A stretch of DNA of 46,466 nucleotides from Pirellulales bacterium (GTDB taxonomy: Bacteria; Planctomycetota; Planctomycetia; Pirellulales; Thermoguttaceae). Below, piece after piece: positions 1 through 5,311 of the stretch. The translations under genes were made by a program, and so were the position numbers. The stretch spans positions 1-46,466 of the forward strand of contig JAFGDS010000035.1 of the NCBI GenBank assembly GCA_016931995.1. Direction: 5' to 3'. The notes beneath the pieces were generated by a model that did not search any database, was not told the origin of the DNA, and saw only the letters and a list, made by a program, of their open reading frames with translations. Position 1 is the first letter of the stretch. The number at the start of each line of letters is the position of its first letter.

Positions 1-184
1 GTCCGCCGGGGTGGTTGTTGGGGTTGCCGAGGTGCGCGGGTCCGCCGGGCAGATGTCCGGGTTGCGCGAAGCCGGCCGGTCCGCCGGCGGGACCGTGGCC
101 TTGTGGACCACGAGCCCACGCCTCGTGCGCGGCCAACGCGACAATCAAACCCACGGCGACCACTAGTTTTCCAGACGCTCTCAT
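1..184 (-). CDS. Small secreted Gly/Pro/His-rich protein, 5' part only
   Basis: The reading frame starts at an ATG at 184-182 and leaves the window still open at base 1, so only the first 61 residues are visible. The start is supported by a strong Shine-Dalgarno (AGGAGAGG on the minus strand, 191-198) six bases upstream. Residues 1-24 look like a Sec signal peptide: a short basic start (MRASGK), a hydrophobic core (LVVAVGLIVALAA) and a small-residue cleavage site near AWA. The mature part is low-complexity and rich in Gly, Pro, His and Asn (GPQGHGPAGG, HLGNPNNHPGG). No domain is recognised. It is probably an exported hypothetical protein; the signal peptide and ribosome-binding site are directly visible, the function is unknown. 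Confidence 0.72.
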   Translation of the reverse strand, partial: MRASGKLVVAVGLIVALAAHEAWARGPQGHGPAGGPAGFAQPGHLPGGPAHLGNPNNHPGG

Positions 185-321
185 GACAAGCCTCTCCTAA
201 GCGGAACAAGGGATGCTGGCGATCGCATCGTAATGGCGCGCTCCCGTTTGGCGCGGCGAAGGGTCCGAACGGACCCGGCAGTCCGCCGCGGCTGGGACAT
301 CCGCCGCGATCGCTCATGCGT

Positions 322-352
322 CGAACGTTCCGGCCGCGAGCCGGGGCGTTCG
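322..352. repeat. 13-bp stem hairpin with 5-nt loop
   Basis: CGAACGTTCCGGC (322-334) can pair with GCCGGGGCGTTCG (340-352) around the loop CGCGA, with two G-T wobbles. It lies between the divergent starts of the small secreted protein (minus) and the promoter at 397-425 (plus). It could be an operator-like palindrome or a transcript hairpin. A second short perfect inverted repeat (GGGTCCG-AA-CGGACCC) lies at 261-276. No gene was found in 185-643; this stretch holds these hairpins, the promoter and the structured RNA. Confidence 0.4.
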
Positions 353-396
353 GCAACACCCCAACCCTAGCATCCCGTTGGCTCCCGCGCCGCCGG

Positions 397-425
397 TTGA
401 CAATCGCCCGACCTGTCGATAACAT
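397..425 (+). promoter_or_regulatory. Canonical sigma-70 promoter
   Basis: TTGACA (397-402), a 17-bp spacer and TAACAT (420-425) give a perfect -35 box and a good -10 box at the ideal spacing. Predicted transcription start is about 431-433. It drives the structured RNA at 432-640 and the small ORF that follows. It is one of the best promoter matches in the window. Confidence 0.7.
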
Positions 426-431
426 TCACCA

Positions 432-640
432 TGCATTCCACCCGTCGTGGGGGGGTATTGCGCGTTGGGCGGTCTATCCGACCGCGGGGCGCGAAGGTGA
501 TCCTGCTGGGAGAGAACGGCCAAGAAAGGCATCGCGGCCGGTGCGGGCCTAGTGGCCTATTGCGGGCCGTACCGCAGCGCGAGCGGGGCTTACCTCAAGA
601 ACCGATGTCCCGGGCTGTCGCACGAATGACGAAGGAGCAA
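432..640 (+). ncRNA. Candidate structured leader RNA or small RNA
   Basis: The transcript predicted from the promoter at 397-425 folds by eye into a closed multi-helix structure. A basal helix pairs 443-449 with 621-631 (one bulge). A 9-bp helix pairs GGGGUAUUG (452-460) with CGAUGUCCC (603-611). A self-contained hairpin occupies 461-493 (GCGGUC-UAUCC-GACCGC, extended by CGCG/CGCG). A third arm pairs 495-498 with 592-595 and 501-507 with 582-588, with a GC-rich apical part. The basal helix ends at the GAAGGAG ribosome-binding site of a 28-codon ORF, the geometry of a regulatory leader. Length (about 210 nt) also suits a 6S-like RNA, and a folate gene lies next to it, as ygfA does next to 6S in gammaproteobacteria, but here the gene is convergent. 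I found no diagnostic motifs of RNase P, tmRNA, SRP RNA or the common riboswitches. Confidence 0.4.
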
Positions 641-643
641 AAC

Positions 644-730
644 ATGCCACCCTACCCACGGCTTTCCGGGCTTCTGGCGGGCGTGTCGGCGGCGTCGGCC
701 GAGGCCGTCTTCCGCCTGTTTCCAAACTGA
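644..730 (+). CDS. Candidate 28-residue small ORF
   Basis: ATG at 644 is preceded by GAAGGAG (631-637) at normal spacing and the frame closes with TGA at 728-730. The peptide is mildly hydrophobic with a central small-residue stretch (LSGLLAGVSAASAEAV). It sits directly after the structured RNA and ends four bases before the stop of the convergent 5-FCL gene. It could be a small protein under leader control, a leader peptide, or a chance ORF on the 3' part of a small RNA. The same frame is open back to an ATG at 431, exactly at the predicted transcription start, but that longer 99-residue product is Arg/Gly-rich and unconvincing. Confidence 0.3.
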   Translation: MPPYPRLSGLLAGVSAASAEAVFRLFPN

Positions 731-734
731 ACGC

Positions 735-1340
735 TCACTCGGCGTCCCTTGGTCGCGTGAAGACGTCGGTTTCGGTGACGATCCGATCCACGGGCACGTC
801 GTGGGCGTCGGCCGGGATTTCGGCGAACATCTGGCAGGCGAACGCCATCGCGATCTTCGGGGCGTCGTGGCGGACTTGGCGCAGGAAGCGGTCGTAGTAT
901 CCCGCTCCGTGCCCCAGCCGGTTGCCGCGCGCGTCGAACGCCACGACCGGCACGACGACCAGGTCGATTTCGCGGGCCTCCACGCGCCGCGCGGGCAGGT
1001 CGCGCAGCTCCCGCCGGGGTTCGAGAATTCCGAACGTGCCCTCGGCCAACTCGGCCAGATCCGCCAGGCGGAACAGGCCCAGCTGGTCGCCGACGCAGTA
1101 AGGCACTATCACGGTCTTATCGCCGGCCAGGGCTTCGGCGAGGAGGGGTCGGGTGCGGACCTCGTCGCGGGCGTCGACGTAGAAGAGGATCGTGCTGGCG
1201 GCCGCGTACTCGGGCAGGCCCGCGAGACGCTGGGCAATCCGACGGCTGAGTTCGTCCTTGTCGGGCTGCGCGGCGCGCCGCCGGTGGGCTTCGGTCCGAA
1301 TCGCCTTCTTCCGCGGCGCCGATCCAGCGGCATCGTTCAC
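735..1340 (-). CDS. 5-formyltetrahydrofolate cyclo-ligase
   Basis: The enzyme converts 5-formyl-tetrahydrofolate to 5,10-methenyl-tetrahydrofolate using ATP, in cytoplasmic one-carbon metabolism. The 201-residue length is normal for the family. Diagnostic sequences are present: a basic N-terminal helix (RKKAIRTEAHRRR, about 10-22), FGILEP (103-108), the signature RLGHGAGYYDRFL (141-153), which is the Gly-rich substrate/phosphate loop, and DVPVDRIVTE (181-190) near the C-terminus. The start is a GTG at 1340-1338, with a purine-rich GGGGAG about ten bases upstream; no ATG in the frame suits the family alignment better. It appears to be transcribed alone from the promoter at 1398-1426 and converges on the structured-RNA locus. 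Family names in use are fthC, ygfA and fau; I leave the symbol open. Identification is firm. Confidence 0.93.
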   Translation of the reverse strand: MNDAAGSAPRKKAIRTEAHRRRAAQPDKDELSRRIAQRLAGLPEYAAASTILFYVDARDEVRTRPLLAEALAGDKTVIVPYCVGDQLGLFRLADLAELAEGTFGILEPRRELRDLPARRVEAREIDLVVVPVVAFDARGNRLGHGAGYYDRFLRQVRHDAPKIAMAFACQMFAEIPADAHDVPVDRIVTETDVFTRPRDAE

Positions 1341-1397
1341 GCGTGCGGTCTCCCCGAATCTTGGTCGTTGTCCGGCGGGAAACGCCAGCCGTGGGAC

Positions 1398-1426
1398 ATC
1401 CTACGCGCGGCGCCTCCGTGTCGCAA
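1398..1426 (-). promoter_or_regulatory. Candidate sigma-70 promoter for the cyclo-ligase gene
   Basis: On the minus strand TTGCGA (1421-1426), a 17-bp spacer and TAGGAT (1398-1403) form a plausible -35/-10 pair. Predicted start is near 1391, giving a leader of about 50 nt. Confidence 0.45.
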
Positions 1427-1459
1427 GGCAACCGGCCGCGACAGCGGCGGGCCGGACGT

Positions 1460-1483
1460 GTCAGCCCCCCCGGGGGGGCTGAC
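1460..1483. repeat. Perfect 24-bp palindrome
   Basis: GTCAG, seven C, seven G, CTGAC form a perfect palindrome in the 339-bp intergenic stretch 1341-1679 between the divergently transcribed cyclo-ligase and PEP-CTERM genes. That stretch otherwise holds only the two candidate promoters. The palindrome may be a dispersed repeat or a binding site for a dimeric regulator. Confidence 0.6.
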
Positions 1484-1593
1484 GGATGGGGCCATCGCGT
1501 GGCGCGGGAGGCGGGCAGCTCGGCTGGGGCGCCTGGCTGGGTTTTCGGTTGGACAAAACCAGGGAAAATGGGGGCTTTCCCCGGGCCATTCCA

Positions 1594-1622
1594 TGGTACC
1601 GGAAACCGGTCCTCGATAGAAT
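1594..1622 (+). promoter_or_regulatory. Weak candidate promoter for the LamG/PEP-CTERM gene
   Basis: TAGAAT (1617-1622) is a good -10 box, about 58 bp upstream of the ATG at 1680. The matching -35 at 17-bp spacing is poor (TGGTAC, 1594-1599), so this promoter may need an activator or an alternative sigma factor. Confidence 0.3.
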
Positions 1623-1679
1623 ACGAGGGTGGCCCATTCGTGGCATGTCGTAATCGACCGAGATGGCAGGAGAAACACG

Positions 1680-3521
1680 ATGACGAGAAGCTCGATTCGA
1701 TGCGCGGTCGTTCTGGCGGGGGCGTTGGCGATGGCGTTGGGTGGCGCCGCGCAGGCGACGCTCATCGGCCTATGGCAATTCAACGAGGGTGCCGGCACGC
1801 AGACGGCGGACGCGTCGGGCAACGGTTTGAACGGCGTGCTGTCAGCCCAGACCGGCAGCAGTGTGCCGGCGTGGATCACGGGCCAGAGCGGCGCGGCGGG
1901 AGACCATGCATTGCGTTTCGGCGTTGGCGGCAACAACATGAACCTCGTTCGGGCGGCCTACCAGCCGATCATGGACAACCCCTCGGCGACCCATCAGGTG
2001 ACGCTGGCCGCGTGGGTCTCCAGCGAGGAGGTTTACGAAGGGGGGATTCTGTCGATGTACAACTATGGCCGCGTGGTGCAGCGGAACATGTTTTCGTTGT
2101 ATCTCGACAGTCTCTATACGGCGGACGCGGTCAGCGGCAGTCTGAATCTCTTCGGGACCGACGCCCACTATTACGACAACCCGGCAACGGAGATTCCCGT
2201 CTCGCCCGACAGCTCGACCGCGCCCGCGTGGACCCACGTGGCCATGACCTACGACGGCACGGACATGAAGTTTTACGTGAACGGCACATTGAAAGACACG
2301 TTTAACGCGCCGGGAGTGATCGAGTCGGATTGGTATTCCTGGGTCGAGATGGGCAACCAGGCCAGCTACGACCGGCAGTTGGCCGGCGCGCTGGACGACG
2401 TGGCGATCTTCGACACCGCGCTGGATCAGGCCGACGTGGCGAGGATCATGGGGGGCGATTTCACGGGCTTTGGACCTCCGGCGCGGGAAGGGGCGCACGC
2501 CTACGGCGCGGCGGTGGCGGCGTTGAACCCGACGCACTACTACCATTTCGGCGAGGCGGGCGTCGTGGCGCACGACTCCGGCGTGGGCACGCCGATCCAC
2601 GGCGTGCTGCAGCAGGGCAATCCGGGCGGCGCCGACCTCGTGACGTTTGGCCCCGAGCCGGCCGGCGGCGAGTACGGCGACTTTCCGGGCTTTGGCGCCA
2701 CGCCGGGCAACCAATCGTTCGGGGCGAAAGACGTCGGCATGGTCTATCTTGGACCCGGCGGCGCGCTGGCGGCCGAACAGATGACCTTTTCCACGTGGTT
2801 CGGCGCGCCCTCGGGCACGGGTACGATCCAATGGGACCGCATCTTCAGCAACGGGCAGAGCGACAACAACTTCCAGATCGCCATCCACGAAAGCGAGAGC
2901 GTCTCGGAAGCCGGACTGTACATCATGAGCGACGACGACAATCAGAGCCAGACGCGGCTGCTCCGGGCCGAGACTCTCAATCTCTTGGACTCGAAGTGGC
3001 ACCATCTCGTCGTCACGCGCGACGGCGACAACGCGGCCGACATGAAGCTCGTCATCGACGGCGTCGATTGGACCGCCAGCCTGATCGGCGCGCCCTACGG
3101 CTTCCTCAAGGGCGACGACGCCGGCGGGGCTTTTCTGGCGGGCATGGGGATGGGCGTCCTGCAACGATTCTCCGGCCTGATGGACGAGACGGCCATCTGG
3201 GTTGGCTCGGCCCTGTCGGTCCAGGACGCCATCGCGCTGTACGCCGCCGCCTTCGCGCCGCCTCCGCCGGGCGACGCCAACCGCGACGGCGTGGTCGATA
3301 AGAAGGACGCCGCCCTGTTGGCCGCGCACTGGCTTTCGGACCAGGGCGTGAGCTGGGACACCGGCGACTTCAACGACGACGGCGTGGTGGACGATCTGGA
3401 CCTGGCGATCCTGGCGGCCAACTGGACCGCGCAGGGCGGCGCCGCCGTGCCCGAACCGTCGATGCTGGCCGGACTGGCGGCCCTCGTCTTGGCCCTGCTG
3501 GTCGCTCGCCGGCGGCGGTAG
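1680..3521 (+). CDS. LamG-LamG-dockerin PEP-CTERM surface protein
   Basis: A 613-residue exported protein. ATG 1680 is chosen because AGGAG (1668-1672) precedes it and it opens a clear signal peptide (hydrophobic VVLAGALAMALGGAAQA, cleavage near residue 27). Two concanavalin/LamG-type folds follow: about 28-255 (LIGLWQFNEGAG, WTHVAMTYDGTDMKFYVNG, LDDVAIFDTAL) and about 290-520 (THYYHFGEAG, WHHLVVTRDGD, SGLMDETAIWVG). A dockerin-type calcium module lies at about 530-583 (GDANRDGVVDKKDAALLAAHW, then DFNDDGVVDDLDLAILAANW). The C-terminus is a textbook PEP-CTERM tag: VPEPS, a hydrophobic helix (LAGLAALVLALLVA) and RRRR. In this family the tag is known to be processed by an exosortase. A role in binding carbohydrate or matrix at the cell surface is inferred; no catalytic domain is visible. 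Confidence 0.9.
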   Translation: MTRSSIRCAVVLAGALAMALGGAAQATLIGLWQFNEGAGTQTADASGNGLNGVLSAQTGSSVPAWITGQSGAAGDHALRFGVGGNNMNLVRAAYQPIMDNPSATHQVTLAAWVSSEEVYEGGILSMYNYGRVVQRNMFSLYLDSLYTADAVSGSLNLFGTDAHYYDNPATEIPVSPDSSTAPAWTHVAMTYDGTDMKFYVNGTLKDTFNAPGVIESDWYSWVEMGNQASYDRQLAGALDDVAIFDTALDQADVARIMGGDFTGFGPPAREGAHAYGAAVAALNPTHYYHFGEAGVVAHDSGVGTPIHGVLQQGNPGGADLVTFGPEPAGGEYGDFPGFGATPGNQSFGAKDVGMVYLGPGGALAAEQMTFSTWFGAPSGTGTIQWDRIFSNGQSDNNFQIAIHESESVSEAGLYIMSDDDNQSQTRLLRAETLNLLDSKWHHLVVTRDGDNAADMKLVIDGVDWTASLIGAPYGFLKGDDAGGAFLAGMGMGVLQRFSGLMDETAIWVGSALSVQDAIALYAAAFAPPPPGDANRDGVVDKKDAALLAAHWLSDQGVSWDTGDFNDDGVVDDLDLAILAANWTAQGGAAVPEPSMLAGLAALVLALLVARRRR

Positions 3522-3539
3522 CGACACGGAATAGGAACC

Positions 3540-3735
3540 GCGGATGAACGCGGATGGACGCGGATGATGGGAAGTCCATCCAAGCATCGTCCCGCGCGCC
3601 GCGGGTCATCCTGAACGACGTGCGGGTCATCCTGAGCGACGTGCGGGTCATCCTGAGCGAAGCGAAGGATCTCGGTGGCAAGGGGGTCCTTCGCTTCGCT
3701 CAGGATGACTTGTGGGGGCAAATTTGGTGCTGCTG
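3540..3735. repeat. Composite intergenic repeat cluster
   Basis: This fills most of the gap 3522-3819. First come three 10-bp tandem units of GCGGATGAAC type (3540-3569). Then come three 21-bp tandem units GCGGGTCATCCTGA(A/G)CGA (3601-3663). The last unit becomes the left arm of a long hairpin (3648-3671) whose right arm, GTCCTTCGCTTCGCTCAGG and onwards, lies at 3686-3708. The 3' flank GACTTG(T/C)GGGGGCAAATT is shared with the element at 23083-23219. No gene is supported here. The hairpin could end transcripts of the upstream gene but lacks a T-tract. Confidence 0.75.
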
Positions 3736-3819
3736 CAATTTAGATGATTCGCTGTTCATCCGTGGCTGCTTCCCATGACCGTCCCTTGAACTCTTGGCCG
3801 ATCGTTGCGTGAACGTGCC

Positions 3820-5148
3820 ATGAAGAGGTCCTCTCCGGCAAAGCCCTTCCGCGGCCGCGGCATGTTGGGTTTGCTTGCCGTGCTTGTCCTGTCGGGCCGA
3901 CTGCCCGCCGGCGAGCCGGCGCCGCTTGGGGTGACGGCGTCGAGCACGGCGGAGCGATCCGCGCCCGCCGGGGCAGCCGATGGCCGGCGGTTCGACCTCT
4001 CCGCGTCAACGTACTGGCAGGGCGAGCCGGGCGAGACGTCGTGGTGGTGGGAGATCCGCTTCGCCGCGCCGCGGCGGGTCGGGGCCATCCTCCAGATCGT
4101 GGGCGACCACCCGCGCAACTTCCGTAACGCCCCGAGCCGCTACGCGTGGCAATGCAGCGACGACGGCCGGACGTGGCGCGATCTGGAGGAGACGCGCCAG
4201 ACGAACGACCGGCGGCTCTTCCGGCTGCACCGCTTAAGCGAGCCCGTCGCGGCGCGCTACCTGCGCCTGCGGATCGACGCGTGCCAGGGCGACCGCCCAA
4301 CCGTGCGCGAGGTTGAGTTGTTTGACGATCTCGGGGCGGACGTTGCGTTTCCCGATTGGTGCCTGTCGGTCAAAACCACGGAGGATCCGACGCTCGACGA
4401 GGGCAAGACGGACTTCGTCCGCCTGCTGGACGAGCTTCCCGACTGGCGGCATCTCGCGGTCCAAGAGATCTGGCTGGGCGACGTGAACGAGGCGTTCGCG
4501 GCGGCCGAGCCGCGTCCGCTTTGCGCCTTTCTCTCGGGCAATTTCCTGCCGTGGTGCAAGCGGACGCGCGAGCCGTGGCGGGGCCTGCAAGAGGTCTTAA
4601 GGCGGCGGAATCTGCCGACGTGGGCGGCCTGCGGCGGGGCGCAAGGGCTGCTCATCCTGGATACGGTCGGCGTCGACTCGCCCTGGGACTGCCCCTTCTG
4701 CCGCGACCTGGCCAACCCGCGGATTCCCGTCTACAACGAGATCGGCCATAAGGAGATCGGCGCGTGCGGCGAGTTCGATAAATGCATCGCCGAGCGGGGG
4801 ATCTACAAGATGCGCAAGACGGCGGACGATCCCGCCTTCGCCGGGTTGCCGGAGGTCTTCGACGCTCCCGAATCGCACGTGGGCCAGATGGCCTTCGTGC
4901 CTGACGCGTGGGTCCGCGTCGTGGAGGGAGGGCCAGGGGCACTGACGAAAAACCAGTGCCTGCGGGTGCGCGATCGGTACATCTACGCGGCGCAGTTCCA
5001 CATCGAGCTGCCCGGCGCGCCGGAGAACTCGCGGCGGATCGCGTCGAACTTCCTTCGCCTGGCCAAGCAGTACGGCGGCTACAACCCCGAGGCGCCGCCG
5101 GTCGCCCCGCCTCCGCCAGCGGCCCGCCAATCGGCCGATACCCCGTGA
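3820..5148 (+). CDS. Secreted F5/8 type C domain protein fused to class-I glutamine-amidotransferase-like domain
   Basis: A 442-residue protein. I chose ATG 3820 over the TTG at 3805 because it starts directly on a basic-plus-hydrophobic export signal (LGLLAVLVLSGRLPAG, about 16-31); no strong Shine-Dalgarno is visible for either. Residues about 35-165 look like a discoidin/F5/8C carbohydrate-binding beta-sandwich (YAWQCSDDGRTWRDL, ARYLRLRIDACQGDRPTVREVELFD). Residues about 185-420 resemble a class-I glutamine amidotransferase: the nucleophile elbow AACGGAQG places Cys at about 271, and AAQFHIE gives the His (about 394) and Glu (about 396) of the triad. A Pro/Ala tail ends the protein. An exported amidotransferase fold is unusual. 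It may act as a peptidase or amidase on cell-wall or glycan substrates; substrate unknown. Confidence 0.8.
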   Translation: MKRSSPAKPFRGRGMLGLLAVLVLSGRLPAGEPAPLGVTASSTAERSAPAGAADGRRFDLSASTYWQGEPGETSWWWEIRFAAPRRVGAILQIVGDHPRNFRNAPSRYAWQCSDDGRTWRDLEETRQTNDRRLFRLHRLSEPVAARYLRLRIDACQGDRPTVREVELFDDLGADVAFPDWCLSVKTTEDPTLDEGKTDFVRLLDELPDWRHLAVQEIWLGDVNEAFAAAEPRPLCAFLSGNFLPWCKRTREPWRGLQEVLRRRNLPTWAACGGAQGLLILDTVGVDSPWDCPFCRDLANPRIPVYNEIGHKEIGACGEFDKCIAERGIYKMRKTADDPAFAGLPEVFDAPESHVGQMAFVPDAWVRVVEGGPGALTKNQCLRVRDRYIYAAQFHIELPGAPENSRRIASNFLRLAKQYGGYNPEAPPVAPPPPAARQSADTP

Positions 5149-5155
5149 GGACCAT

Positions 5156-5283
5156 GTGGCACGGCCGCCCCCGGCTGTGTCGGCGCTATGTCGTCGGGTA
5201 TTTCACAGCCGAGGGCGGCTGTGCTACATGGCCCAAAATCCCCTCACCCCCTGCCCCTCTCCCGCACGCGCGAGAGGGGTGCT
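5156..5283. repeat. Two dispersed palindromic repeats
   Basis: GGCACGGCCGCCCCCGGCTG near 5159 is an imperfect inverted copy of CACAGCCGAGGGCGGCTGTG near 5207, forming a large hairpin. It is followed by CCCCTCACCCCCTGCCCCTC and a short hairpin CCCCTCTCCCGC...GCGAGAGGGG (5234-5281). The second type recurs at 45178-45225. Both lie between the convergent ends of the amidotransferase-like gene and the giant gene. There is no coding evidence; a transcription-terminating role is possible. Confidence 0.65.
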
Positions 5284-5311
5284 TCAGGTCATTCCTCGTC
5301 CAACATGGCAT

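Noticed and set aside
431-730. 99-codon ORF starting at the predicted transcription start
   Set aside because: Arg/Gly-rich without motifs, and its body coincides with the paired regions of the structured RNA; only the last 28 codons have a ribosome site.
1842-3587. 581-codon minus-strand frame opposite the LamG/PEP-CTERM gene
   Set aside because: Arg/His/Val-rich shadow with no motif; the plus-strand product has a signal peptide, LamG, dockerin and PEP-CTERM.
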